Shown in pieces: positions 1-8,529 of a DNA stretch of 64,000 nucleotides; positions within the stretch are counted from its first letter, which is position 1, and every line of letters begins with the position of its first letter. The stretch is from CAZSNH01 sp052388455 (GTDB lineage Bacteria > Pseudomonadota > Alphaproteobacteria > Rhizobiales > Hyphomicrobiaceae): the NCBI GenBank assembly GCA_052388455.1, contig JBQTIA010000011.1, forward strand, positions 20,232 through 84,231, given 5' to 3'. Under the pieces are notes generated by a model. The model made no database searches. It was given only the letters and a program-made list of their open reading frames with translations, and was not told the DNA's origin. A program made the translations under genes and the position numbers.

Positions 1-457
1 CGCCACGTCGATGAGCGTCAACTACCAGGGCGTCTGCAACGCGCTCGAAGCGATCATGCCGGATATGATCTCCGCCAAGAGCGGGCGCATCGGGCTCGTA
101 TCCTCGGTTGCCGGCTACCGCGGTCTGCCGAAGGCCGCCGCCTACGCGCCGAGCAAGGCGGCGGTGATCAGCTTAGCGGAGGTGCTGGCGCCGGAACTCG
201 CCCGCTCGGGAGTCGTTCTGAGCGTCATCAATCCGGGTTTCGTCGAGACGCCGATGACCGCCGTCAACGACTTCCCGATGCCCTTCATCATCAAGGCCGA
301 CGACGCGGCCGAACGCATCCTGAAGGGGCTGGCGACCGGCCGCTTCGAGATCGCGTTTCCCTGGCAGCTCGTATGGCTTCTGAAGACGTTCCGCGTGCTG
401 CCCTACCCGGTCTTCATGTGGTACGTGCGAACGTTCATGACGCCCCACGCGAAATAA
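1..457 (+). CDS. Short-chain dehydrogenase/reductase, C-terminal part
   Basis: The reading frame is open from the left edge, so the N-terminal NAD(P)-binding glycine motif is outside the window. What remains has the SDR active site: a Ser in the VSSVAGYRG segment followed by the Tyr-x-x-x-Lys motif (YAPSK), then the NPGFVETPM loop typical of classical SDRs. The end is hydrophobic and aromatic (around FPWQLVWLLKTF), which hints at membrane association. Substrate unknown. It converges with the CFA-synthase-like gene 30 bases away. SDRs of this kind often lie beside FAD-oxidoreductase/DUF1365/CFA operons, so a part in lipid modification is possible (inference). Confidence 0.85.
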   Translation, partial: ATSMSVNYQGVCNALEAIMPDMISAKSGRIGLVSSVAGYRGLPKAAAYAPSKAAVISLAEVLAPELARSGVVLSVINPGFVETPMTAVNDFPMPFIIKADDAAERILKGLATGRFEIAFPWQLVWLLKTFRVLPYPVFMWYVRTFMTPHAK

Positions 458-487
458 TGCTCAAGACGTGCCTCTCACGAATTGCAC

Positions 488-1744
488 TCAGGCCCGCTTG
501 TGCAGACGGTAGGTGCCGACGTCGCAGACGCCGCGCTCGAAGCCGACTTCGCAATAGATGAGATAATACTCCCACATCCGCCGGAAGCGCTCGTCGAAGC
601 CGAGATCGGCAATGGCCGGCCAGGCGGCGCGGAACCGGCGGCGCCATTCGGCGAGCGTCCAGGCGTAGCTGGCGCCGAAGCGCTGCACGGTCTCGAACTC
701 CAGCCCGACGCGCTCCGCGTGCTGGCGCATCAGGGTCACGGTGGGAAGCATTCCACCCGGAAAGATGTAGCGCTGGATGAAGTCCGGCCGCGAGCGGTAG
801 AGTGCGAAATCCTCCTCTCGGATCGTGATCGCCTGCAGTACTGCCGTGCCGCCGCGCTTCAAACGTTCGGCGATGGTGGCGAAATACGTCGGCCAGTGCG
901 CCTCGCCGACCGCCTCGATCATCTCGATTGACACCAGCCGGTCGAACGTCCCGGCAAGGTCGCGGTAGTCCTGAAAGCGGACTTCGGCGGCGTCCCCGAG
1001 CCCGGCCGCGGATAGTCGCTGGCTTGTATAGGCCAATTGCTCGTTCGAGACAGTAATGGCGGTGACGTCGGAGCCGGCGCGCGCCGCCCGCTCCGCCATG
1101 CCGCCCCACCCGCAGCCGATCTCGAGCAGCCGCTGGCCGGGCTTGAGTTCCAGAGCGTCGAGGGTCAGCGCATATTTCGCCTCCTGCGCCGATTCCAGTG
1201 TTTGCCCCTCCTGCTGCCGAAGCGCGCTGGAGTAGGTCATGCCGGGATCGAGCCAGCGCTCGTAGAAGGCGTTGCCCAGGTCGTAGTGGGCCGCGATGTT
1301 TCGGCGGCTCCCTTCGCGAGTGTTGTCGCGCTCCTGGTGCCAGGAGCGGTCCGAGCCGCTGACCTCGAACCGGCCGCGCCCCGAAGAGACGAGCGTCTCG
1401 TAGTTGTCGAGAAAATAGCGGATCAGGTCGCCGAGATCGTCGGTCTCGATCTCGCCGCGCATGAAGCTCTCGGCAAAGCCGAGCCCACCGCGTCGCACCG
1501 AACGCCACAGCGGCCAGAACGATTTCAAGTGCAGATGAGCGGTCGCCGCGCCGGAGCCAATGTTCGTGCTCCCCAACGTGCGGTGCGTGCCGGACGGCAG
1601 CCCGACCGCGATCGGCGACAACCCTGCCCGCTCGAAAGTCCGGCACGCGGCCGACAGCAGTGCCTCGTCCCGGAGCCGGGCGAGCCGGCCTCCGGCGCGC
1701 GGTCCGGCGGCGCCGGCCGGACCCCTTTTGAATTCGGAACTCAA
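488..1744 (-). CDS. Cyclopropane-fatty-acyl-phospholipid synthase family methyltransferase
   Basis: SAM-dependent methyltransferase of the CFA synthase family (COG2230), which methylates or cyclopropanates unsaturated acyl chains of membrane phospholipids. The family motif AHYDLGN lies near residue 152, the SAM loop LEIGCGWGG near 207, and the C-terminal YCEVGFERG carries the Cys usual in this family. I place the start at a TTG (1744) that overlaps the TGA of the upstream gene as TTGA and has a GGGGGAAA ribosome site; this gives 418 residues. A longer frame exists but runs into the DUF1365 gene. Third gene of a translationally coupled operon. In Rhodobacter a related cluster is under sigma-E/ChrR singlet-oxygen control; I saw no such promoter here. 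Confidence 0.88.
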   Translation of the reverse strand: MSSEFKRGPAGAAGPRAGGRLARLRDEALLSAACRTFERAGLSPIAVGLPSGTHRTLGSTNIGSGAATAHLHLKSFWPLWRSVRRGGLGFAESFMRGEIETDDLGDLIRYFLDNYETLVSSGRGRFEVSGSDRSWHQERDNTREGSRRNIAAHYDLGNAFYERWLDPGMTYSSALRQQEGQTLESAQEAKYALTLDALELKPGQRLLEIGCGWGGMAERAARAGSDVTAITVSNEQLAYTSQRLSAAGLGDAAEVRFQDYRDLAGTFDRLVSIEMIEAVGEAHWPTYFATIAERLKRGGTAVLQAITIREEDFALYRSRPDFIQRYIFPGGMLPTVTLMRQHAERVGLEFETVQRFGASYAWTLAEWRRRFRAAWPAIADLGFDERFRRMWEYYLIYCEVGFERGVCDVGTYRLHKRA

Positions 1745-2526
1745 GTTTCCCCCTCGACTTCGGCATGAGTGACGGAATAAGCCGGCGAGCGGTGGCGCTC
1801 CGAAAGAGGAACCCCTTTCAGCCACAGCTTCAAGGCTTCGACGTGAATGGCGGTGATGACCTTCAGAGTCATCAGCGGAAAGCGCAGCATCAGTCCGGCC
1901 AGCGTGCGGTCGGTAAGCGGCTCGGCACGACCGGCGAAATGCGTTTTGAGCAGTGGCCCGTCGGGGTCGCGGAACTGCACGCCGACCAGCAGGCTCTCGC
2001 CCGGCTCAGTGACGCGGAACCCGTAGCGTCCGGAGCCGGCGGCGAAGGGAGAGACGTACATCTGCTTGGGAGAGGACTGGGCGAAGACGCCGTCCCGATT
2101 TGTGCCCGCCCTGACGACGTAGCTCTTGCGCTCGCCGAAGGTGTTGTTGACCTCATAAATCAGCGCTGCGAGACGGTCCCCGGCATCGAACGCATAGTAG
2201 ACGCTGAGCGGGTTGAACACGTAGCCGAGCACGCGCGGGTAGGCGAGGAGGAGGATGCGCCCGCCGCCTGTGTCGATGCCGGCGCGGGCCAGGACTTCGC
2301 GGGCCTGCTCGGCAACCGGCGTGCCGTCGCCCTTGCCGTGATCGCGGTCGTGGAAGCTCAGAAGGCCGAAGCGGTTGCGATTGAAGCACCAGAGCCGCGC
2401 GGCACATTCATCGATGCGATCGACATCGAGCAGCAGCGAAAACACCCGATAGCTGAGGGCGTGCGGGCGCGGGCGCAGGCGCTTGTGAACTACGGTCCCG
2501 GTATAAGCGGCCCCAGCGGACATCAT
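1741..2526 (-). CDS. DUF1365 family protein
   Basis: A 261-residue protein of the DUF1365 family (COG3496), recognised by the segment PRVLGYVFNPLSVYYAFD, by EVNNTFGERKSYVV, and by SPKQMYVSPFA. Biochemical function is unknown. It is found almost always between an FAD amine-oxidase-like protein and a CFA-synthase-like methyltransferase, as here, and presumably acts on the same lipid substrate. Start at ATG 2526 overlaps the upstream stop as ATGA; its own stop overlaps the TTG of the next gene. A longer in-frame reading towards 2949 is only a shadow of the upstream gene. Confidence 0.88.
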   Translation of the reverse strand: MMSAGAAYTGTVVHKRLRPRPHALSYRVFSLLLDVDRIDECAARLWCFNRNRFGLLSFHDRDHGKGDGTPVAEQAREVLARAGIDTGGGRILLLAYPRVLGYVFNPLSVYYAFDAGDRLAALIYEVNNTFGERKSYVVRAGTNRDGVFAQSSPKQMYVSPFAAGSGRYGFRVTEPGESLLVGVQFRDPDGPLLKTHFAGRAEPLTDRTLAGLMLRFPLMTLKVITAIHVEALKLWLKGVPLSERHRSPAYSVTHAEVEGET

Positions 2527-3860
2527 GGCACGATCATTCCCGTGGTCCCACCTACCCTTGTCGAGGGAAGCTGCAGCCGGTCCGACTGTCCCTCGACGTC
2601 CCACGGGCGGCGAATGTCCCCCATCTCCTCGGCGGCGGCAAGTCCAGCCTGCAAGGCATCCTCGTGGAAGCCGAAGGCAAAGTAGCTGCCCGCGAACCAT
2701 GTCCGCCGCCGGCCCTGCAGCGACCACAACCGCCGCTGGGCCGCGATGGCCGGACCATCGAACACCGGATGGGAATAGGCCAGCCGAACCACAATCGAAC
2801 GCTCCGCGATCGGAGCGTCGGGATTGATCGAAACGAAAAAGTCGATGTCTGTGTCGAGAGGCTGCAGGCGGTTCATCCAGTACGTCAGAGATACGCCGGG
2901 CGGACCCTCGCCTTTGCCCCCGCCCCGCCGGTAGTTCCAACTCGACCAAACATGCTTACGCCTGGGCATCAACGCCGGATCGGTGTGCAGCACGGCATCG
3001 TTGCGGGAATAGCCGAAGGCGCCGAGCAGAGCCTTCTCGTCGGCGTCCGCATCGGTTAGAAGTGAAAGCGCCTCGTCGGCATGGCAGGCGATCAGACAGC
3101 GATCGAAGCGCGACGAATGTCCGTCCGCCGTCCGCACGGTTACGCCGCCGGGGCCGCGCAGCACCGAGACGACAGCATCACCTTTTGCGACCGTGCCGCG
3201 AAAGTCTTCGACCACGCGCCGGACATAAGTTCGGCTGCCGCCGACGACCGTCCGCCATTCGGGGCGGTTGCTCATCTGCAAAAGACCGTGGTTGGCGAAA
3301 AAGCGGACGAATGCGAGCGCCGGAAAATCCAGCACGCGCGCCGACGGCGTCGACCATATGGCGGCACCCATCGGAACGATGTGACGCTCGACGAACCAGC
3401 GGGAGAAGCGATTGGCCTCGAGCCAGCGGCCGAGCGACAGCGTCTCGCCGCCGCCCGACTTGCGCAGATCGTCAGCCATGCGGAAGAAGCGCACGATGTC
3501 GGCGGCCATGCGCCAGTGGCGGGGCGAGGCGAGGTTCGAGCGCTGGCCGAAATAACCGCCGACGCCGTTGCCGTTGTACTCGTAGGCGCCGCCGTCGAGC
3601 GACACGGCGAAACTCATCTCGGTCTTCGCAGTCGGCACTTTGAGATGCTCGAACAGCGCCACGAGATTGGGGTAGCACTGCGTGTTGTAGACGATGAAGC
3701 CGGTGTCGACGGGAACACGACCGCCCGGACCGGCATCGAAGGTGTTGGCATGACCGCCGAGCCGCATTTCGCGCTCGAAGAGCACGACATCATGCCTGCG
3801 GGAGAGCAGCCATGCGGCGCTGAGGCCGGCGATGCCGGCGCCGACAACGGCGATCTTCAC
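2523..3860 (-). CDS. FAD-dependent oxidoreductase, amine-oxidase-like (COG2907)
   Basis: Flavoprotein of about 445 residues. The N terminus is a Rossmann dinucleotide-binding motif (KIAVVGAGIAGLSAAW), followed by the second FAD-contacting segment LFEREMRLGGHANT and the family signature VDTGFIVYN. It resembles COG2907 proteins, which are related to phytoene desaturases and amine oxidases and are thought to act on membrane lipids. I prefer a GTG start at 3860, which gives M-K-I-A-V-V and sits eight bases after an AAGGA site; an ATG three codons upstream lacks room for a ribosome site. First gene of the FAD/DUF1365/CFA operon. Confidence 0.86.
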   Translation of the reverse strand: MKIAVVGAGIAGLSAAWLLSRRHDVVLFEREMRLGGHANTFDAGPGGRVPVDTGFIVYNTQCYPNLVALFEHLKVPTAKTEMSFAVSLDGGAYEYNGNGVGGYFGQRSNLASPRHWRMAADIVRFFRMADDLRKSGGGETLSLGRWLEANRFSRWFVERHIVPMGAAIWSTPSARVLDFPALAFVRFFANHGLLQMSNRPEWRTVVGGSRTYVRRVVEDFRGTVAKGDAVVSVLRGPGGVTVRTADGHSSRFDRCLIACHADEALSLLTDADADEKALLGAFGYSRNDAVLHTDPALMPRRKHVWSSWNYRRGGGKGEGPPGVSLTYWMNRLQPLDTDIDFFVSINPDAPIAERSIVVRLAYSHPVFDGPAIAAQRRLWSLQGRRRTWFAGSYFAFGFHEDALQAGLAAAEEMGDIRRPWDVEGQSDRLQLPSTRVGGTTGMIVP

Positions 3861-4555
3861 GGCGAACATCCTTCACGCACGGCACGCGGCGCACGGCATA
3901 CGAGGTTTATTGGATCGTCTCCGCGTCGGTTCGGACGTCGTTGACGCTTCGATAACCTTAACCTGGAATTTACCAATCTTGCATTATCGTGAATGGGCGT
4001 CGGTGACGAACTTTCCAGGAGAAACGACCAACGTAGCCGATGCATGTCGAGCAACTGTCCAAGTACAAGGGTTCACACGATGTCTGTTGATCTTGTCTTG
4101 CGTGCAATAGCGACCCTCACCTGCATGTACACAGCAGGTCTCTTCATAACTCTCACCAGCATAGCCGCCCTCAACGCCGCCAGCCCCGGACCGCTCTGCG
4201 GTCCTGCCGGCTGTCTGGCCACGATAGCCGCTCCCGCCCCGCCCGAGATACGCCTTGCCGCGGCGCATGAGCTGAGCCGGATGCACAAAGGCCGAACCTG
4301 ACGCCGCGCCGGCCGACGGTGCCCTCGACGTTCACCGGCTGGCCGGAGCGAACCCACTGCTGCTGATCCCCAAATCCCACGTCATCACCAAGCCCAGCCG
4401 TCCGATACCTGCCCGGTCCTGACCGGACGGCCAAATCTTCTCCGACGACCTCGGCTGGACCTCGCGATCGCGTCCACCGCGCAGGGCGCGCGGCAGACCC
4501 ACCTGCCACACGTCCGTTCGCCTCAACCGCACGCTTAATGCAGGAAGCGCGTTCT
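3861..4555. other. Intergenic region without a convincing gene
   Basis: About 700 bases between the FAD operon, which reads leftward from 3860, and the end of kdsA. The part near 3900-4010 is clearly AT-richer than its surroundings and probably holds the promoter of the FAD operon. A plus-strand frame from ATG 4080 to 4301 would encode 73 residues with one hydrophobic segment, but it has no ribosome site and no family I recognise. Overlapping minus-strand frames are equally unconvincing. A short RNA cannot be excluded. Confidence 0.5.
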
Positions 4556-4576
4556 CTATACGGGGGGCGCGCTTCC
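4543..4576 (-). terminator. Hairpin at the 3' end of kdsA
   Basis: A perfect 9-base inverted repeat (GGAAGCGCG at 4543-4551 against CGCGCTTCC at 4568-4576) with a 16-base loop that contains the kdsA stop codon. It could stop or stabilise the kdsA transcript. There is no clear U-run after the stem, so intrinsic termination is uncertain. Confidence 0.4.
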
Positions 4577-5419
4577 GGGTTTCACCACCCGGTCGATCTG
4601 CTGCAATTCGGCAACAAGGGCGGCGAACTCTGACAGCGGCACCATGTTGGGACCGTCGGACGGGGCCTTGTCTGGGTCCTGGTGCGTTTCGATGAACAGC
4701 CCAGCCACACCGACCGCCACCGCCGCCCGTGCCAGAACCGGCACGAACCGCCGGTCGCCGCCGGAGCTGGTGCCCTGACCGCCCGGCTGCTGGACGGAAT
4801 GCGTGGCATCGAAGATCACCGGCGCGCCCGTCTCGGCCATGATCGGCAACGCGCGCATGTCGGCGACGAGCGTGTTGTATCCGAACGAGGCGCCCCGCTC
4901 CGTGAGCAGGATGTTTGGATTGCCGGAGCCGGTGACCTTGGCGACGGCGTTGCGCATGTCCCAGGGGGCGAGGAACTGGCCCTTCTTGATCTTGACCACG
5001 CGGCCGGTGCGGGCGGCGGCGACCAGCAGGTCGGTCTGGCGGCAGAGAAAGGCCGGGATCTGGAGAATGTCGACGACGGGCGCTACGCGGGCGCACTGCT
5101 CAACCTCGTGCACGTCGGTGACGATCGGCAGGCCGAGCGTTTCGCGAATTTCGGCGAAGACGGGAAGCGCCGCCTCGAGTCCGATGCCGCGCTTTCCACC
5201 GAGCGACGTGCGGTTGGCCTTGTCGAACGAGGACTTGTAAACCAGTCCGATGCCGAGCCGGACGGCGATCTCTTTCAGCGCCGACGCCATTTCGAGCGCG
5301 TGGGCGCGGCTTTCCATCTGGCACGGTCCGGCCAGCAGCACGATCGGCGCGTCGTTGGCGAAGGTCACCGGGCCGGCGGTGACGCGCCGGTTGGGGGACG
5401 GGGGCTGCTGTGTGGTCAT
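4556..5419 (-). CDS. kdsA: 3-deoxy-8-phosphooctulonate synthase (Kdo-8-P synthase)
   Basis: Cytosolic aldolase that condenses arabinose 5-phosphate with phosphoenolpyruvate to Kdo 8-phosphate, the committed step to the Kdo of LPS. The 287-residue length is normal for KdsA. Recognisable segments are AGPCQMES, YKSSFDKANRTS, TDVHE, QIPAFLCRQTDLL, KKGQFLAPWDM and FDATHSVQQPGGQG. Cys33 stands where the metal-dependent class (Aquifex type) has its metal-binding Cys, while the E. coli metal-independent enzyme has Asn. Start at ATG 5419 (MTTQQ) is preferred over a longer N terminus. It stands alone, away from eno or pyrG, its usual neighbours in alphaproteobacteria. Confidence 0.95.
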   Translation of the reverse strand: MTTQQPPSPNRRVTAGPVTFANDAPIVLLAGPCQMESRAHALEMASALKEIAVRLGIGLVYKSSFDKANRTSLGGKRGIGLEAALPVFAEIRETLGLPIVTDVHEVEQCARVAPVVDILQIPAFLCRQTDLLVAAARTGRVVKIKKGQFLAPWDMRNAVAKVTGSGNPNILLTERGASFGYNTLVADMRALPIMAETGAPVIFDATHSVQQPGGQGTSSGGDRRFVPVLARAAVAVGVAGLFIETHQDPDKAPSDGPNMVPLSEFAALVAELQQIDRVVKPGSAPPV

Positions 5420-5503
5420 CCCGATCTCATAAGGTCGCCGATGCGCATGACGCAAGCACCATGCTCGAAACCGGATCGACGCTGCCGTCGAACGGGTCTG
5501 GCT

Positions 5504-5941
5504 TCAGGCTTTTTTCGGCCCATGCCTCACGGGCTTCTCGCCCTCGCCGAACTTGCCGAAGCGGGGCAGCGCATCCTGCACCTCGAACCACGGAATCTGC
5601 TCGCCCGAGTGAACGTGGCCAGTCGGAACGAACTTTTCGGGATGCTCCAGCGTGCCGATGTAGAGATGTACCTGGCCCGGCCACTTCTCGTCGTGGGTAT
5701 AGGCCATCGGGGAGCCGCAAGTCGGACAGAAGTAGCGCCAGACGCCGGGCGACGACTGGTAGGACCCTGGCGTGCCCGCCATGTAGCGGAACTGGGAGAG
5801 CTTGACCCCGACAAAGGTGGCCACGGCGGACGAGGTGTGCCGGCGGCAACTCTCGCAGTGGCAGAAGGCGACCCACTCCGGCTTGCCCTCGAACTCGTAT
5901 TTGATGCCGCCGCAGAGGCAATGCCCGCTCGTCAGCTTCAT
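5504..5941 (-). CDS. GFA/CENP-V domain zinc protein
   Basis: A 145-residue single-domain protein of the GFA family (glutathione-dependent formaldehyde-activating enzyme/CENP-V fold). Zinc ligands are visible in CLCGG near residue 8, FCHCESCRR near 26 and FCPTCGSPM near 72. Most members have no proven substrate, and the link to formaldehyde is historical, so the enzymatic role stays open. A GGGAG ribosome site precedes ATG 5941. It lies 84 bases upstream of kdsA on the same strand; functional relation to Kdo synthesis is not apparent. Confidence 0.88.
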   Translation of the reverse strand: MKLTSGHCLCGGIKYEFEGKPEWVAFCHCESCRRHTSSAVATFVGVKLSQFRYMAGTPGSYQSSPGVWRYFCPTCGSPMAYTHDEKWPGQVHLYIGTLEHPEKFVPTGHVHSGEQIPWFEVQDALPRFGKFGEGEKPVRHGPKKA

Positions 5942-6167
5942 GGAGGTCTCCCTGATCGCCCGCTCGCGAAGGTTCGTTGGATCTGGGCCGAAGGTTAGAA
6001 GAAGTTGCCCGCGCTCACAATGCCGCTGGCGGACATACCTCCGGGGAACAGGTTAAGCCGCCGACAACCCGAGGGTTGAAAACTTTGCCTCGACGCCAAC
6101 CAAATTTTGATGGTTTCCAGCTTAGATACGAAGTGTTTCCAACGCTTGTTGATCGAGGCCGCCGCCG

Positions 6168-6611
6168 ATGTCCGACGACCTTCATTCCCCTGTCTCCGCC
6201 GACGAACCGGCGGGCGCTGACACCCAGGACGCCAGCTCCGAGACGCGATGGGCCAGGCGCCGGCTGAGCCGAACGCCGGCCATCATTTCTCACACCAGCC
6301 TTTCGCAGCCGGTTTCGTGCACCATCCGCGATTCGTCGTCGACGGGGGCCCGTATCGAACTCATCCAGCAGAAGGGCAAGGTTTCGGCCGGCACCGAGCG
6401 TCTGCCGCAGCGCTTCATCCTGACCATGCCGACCGAGCGGGCCGCCGTCGAATGCGAGGCCGTCTGGCGCCGCGGCATGGCGATGGGCGTCCGCTTCGTT
6501 TCCCCGACGCGCACCATCGCCAAGCCGGCACCGCGAGCCAATTTCCAGAAGCAGGAAGCCCCGAGCAAACTAATGAAAATACTCGGCTTCGGCCACGTCC
6601 GGCCACTTTGA
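6168..6611 (+). CDS. PilZ-domain protein, probable c-di-GMP receptor
   Basis: A 147-residue cytosolic protein with one PilZ domain. Both ligand-binding motifs are intact: RxxxR at residues 31-35 (RRLSR) and DxSxxG at 55-60 (DSSSTG). The strand signature continues with LPQRFILTMP, CEAVWRRGMAMGVRF. The first 25 residues look disordered. PilZ proteins turn c-di-GMP levels into changes of motility, exopolysaccharide or envelope activity; the target is not evident from neighbours. Its 3' end faces the GDYXXLXY gene only nine bases away, so the two units converge. Confidence 0.88.
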   Translation: MSDDLHSPVSADEPAGADTQDASSETRWARRRLSRTPAIISHTSLSQPVSCTIRDSSSTGARIELIQQKGKVSAGTERLPQRFILTMPTERAAVECEAVWRRGMAMGVRFVSPTRTIAKPAPRANFQKQEAPSKLMKILGFGHVRPL

Positions 6612-6620
6612 TCTCGGCAT

Positions 6621-7223
6621 TTACAGCAGCGGCTGCTCGTGGATGCGGCGGCCGTCGACCTCCAGCGCCTTGATGGCGGCCGTGCCGTCGGAGCCGACCG
6701 CGAGCACGGCTCTGATCTTTTTGTCACGCACCAGGACTTCAAGCTCGCGCCCGGTACCTTCCGGCACGAAATAGCTCTCGATGCCGTATCGGATGCGACC
6801 CGAAAGCGGCAATCCTTCCCCACGCGTCCAGGCATCGACGACGCGGCCTTTCAGTACGACATGGTCGGAAGGAACAGTTTCGGGCCAGTCGAGTTCGAAC
6901 CGCACCGCCTTCCAGCTCGATGGCGCGACCGGCGCCAGCGTGACGTAGATCGCCGCGTTGCGATAGGCACCTGCTGGCAGCGGCACGTTTCCGTCGCCGC
7001 CGTTGCCCCCCTCGACGTTCGCCGCGGTCGAGAACGGATAGCCAAGCACCACATAGTCGCCGCGGAAAATATCACGCGGATCGACGGGCACCACGTCGAC
7101 CGTCACCTCGCGCCCGTTCTTCAAGAGGTCGACGCGACCCCAGACGATGGAAAAGAGTACGCCGAGCTGCAGGGCCGCCAAGGCCGCCACCCAGGGCCAC
7201 ATGGAGCGCTTTTCTATCGTCAT
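6621..7223 (-). CDS. GDYXXLXY-domain membrane protein
   Basis: A 200-residue protein with one N-terminal membrane helix (residues about 9-28) and a periplasmic domain carrying the family motif GDYVVLGY at 55-62 after VVPVDPRDIFRG. The family is of unknown function and is nearly always encoded directly after a DUF2157 membrane protein. Here the ATG at 7223 overlaps the DUF2157 stop as ATGA, so translation is coupled. A much longer in-frame reading upstream is a shadow of the DUF2157 gene. Confidence 0.85.
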   Translation of the reverse strand: MTIEKRSMWPWVAALAALQLGVLFSIVWGRVDLLKNGREVTVDVVPVDPRDIFRGDYVVLGYPFSTAANVEGGNGGDGNVPLPAGAYRNAAIYVTLAPVAPSSWKAVRFELDWPETVPSDHVVLKGRVVDAWTRGEGLPLSGRIRYGIESYFVPEGTGRELEVLVRDKKIRAVLAVGSDGTAAIKALEVDGRRIHEQPLL

Positions 7224-8305
7224 GCGCGGGCCTCCTTGGCTTCGTCGTGCAGCCGGTAAGCCATGTACGCCAGTCCGGCGACCAGGACTCCGGCCACGAG
7301 AAAGAACAGTGACGTATCGAGCAGCGAGCCAAACTTCTTCGCATAGATGGCCAGCACCTCGATCGAGAATCCGAGATAGCCGAGCCACAGCGCGCCTCGG
7401 TGCCCCGTTTTCATGCCCCACCAGATCGCGGCGACCAGCAGCGCCAGCGTGATGACGGCGAGCACGATCAGCGCGTCGAGACCGGGCTCGTCGACGAATT
7501 GCAGCGCCCACAGGCCGGCGAACGCGATGGCGATCGCATAGCCGAGCATTCCGGACCAGAGCCGCGGCAGGTCGGGACGAGCCTGCTCGCCGAAGATCGC
7601 CAGACCCGCGATGCCGAGGCCGATCAGCGTCACGAGGCCGTGGGCGTGGCCGTCCGACAGGAAATAGCCGAGGCTGATGACGAAGGTCGCCAGCGGCAGG
7701 CCGGCGACATGCACGCCCGGCGGCCATTTGCGCCAGTAGAGTGCCACCGCGACGGCCGCCCACCCGAGCAGGAACGGCCAGAACACGCCATTGCGCTGCC
7801 CGGTCTCCATCGCGGCCCACGTGCAGACGAGCACCATCGCGAAGGCGAGCGCCGGGTTCGACCTCAGCAGGATGCCGGCCAGGAGACCGCCCAGCGCCCA
7901 GACGAGCACCGCATCGGCGGCGTTGCCGTCCATGTGATACATCTGCGAGATGAGCATGATGCTGGCGCCGAAGATGGCGACGCCGAGCAGGATGGCGGCG
8001 TGGGCGAAGGCTTCCATGTCGCGCTGGAACATCATACCGGCCAGCCCGTAGCTGGCGACCAGCCCCGAAAAGAGCAGTCCAAGCCGCGCCAGCCGCGACA
8101 TGTCCTGCCAGTTGGCGGCGACGAAGCTCATGGCGGCAAAGCCGATCAGCACGGCAGCCAGCACCGACAGTGAGGTGGCAAGGCCAGGCCCGCCGCCGCC
8201 TTTCGTCAGATCCTCGCGGATCGCCGCCTCGCCGGCGGGCGTGACCCAGCCGGCCTCTCGCCAGCGGACCAGGTCCCGCTCTAGACGCTTGCGTTGTATC
8301 CACAT
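7220..8305 (-). CDS. DUF2157 multi-spanning membrane protein
   Basis: A 361-residue integral membrane protein. After an N-terminal cytosolic segment typical of DUF2157 (residues about 1-40, ERDLVRWREAGWVTPAGEA) come roughly ten hydrophobic helices. Function unknown; the partner is the GDYXXLXY protein downstream. I place the start at ATG 8305, nine bases after a GGAG; a GTG five codons upstream contains that GGAG and is less likely. A 224-base gap separates it from the divergently transcribed cioAB operon. Confidence 0.85.
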   Translation of the reverse strand: MWIQRKRLERDLVRWREAGWVTPAGEAAIREDLTKGGGGPGLATSLSVLAAVLIGFAAMSFVAANWQDMSRLARLGLLFSGLVASYGLAGMMFQRDMEAFAHAAILLGVAIFGASIMLISQMYHMDGNAADAVLVWALGGLLAGILLRSNPALAFAMVLVCTWAAMETGQRNGVFWPFLLGWAAVAVALYWRKWPPGVHVAGLPLATFVISLGYFLSDGHAHGLVTLIGLGIAGLAIFGEQARPDLPRLWSGMLGYAIAIAFAGLWALQFVDEPGLDALIVLAVITLALLVAAIWWGMKTGHRGALWLGYLGFSIEVLAIYAKKFGSLLDTSLFFLVAGVLVAGLAYMAYRLHDEAKEARA

Positions 8306-8529
8306 GAGGCGGCGCTCCACGTGATTGAACGACGTTTATTTTCGACTGGCATTGTGGCGAAGTAAGGTCGGGCCGAGTGGGCGACGCCCCGTCGCGGCAG
8401 TTTCGCTCAAAGCCGACCGAAAGTCGCGCGACATGCGGTTGTCTCGACGGCTGTGGCGAACGGGGCCACTATGGCTGACACTTCGTCCGCTGCGACGCGA
8501 CTTGATCCGCTGCCGGGAGACCACGCTGC

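Noticed and set aside
4080..4301. Small 73-residue membrane-like protein
   Set aside because: No ribosome site, no family, and competing frames on the other strand. Mentioned in the intergenic entry only.
6621..8303. Single 560-residue protein in place of DUF2157 plus GDYXXLXY
   Set aside because: Only the last 200 residues make sense; the rest is the wrong frame of the DUF2157 gene. The ATGA junction at 7220-7223 explains the true start.
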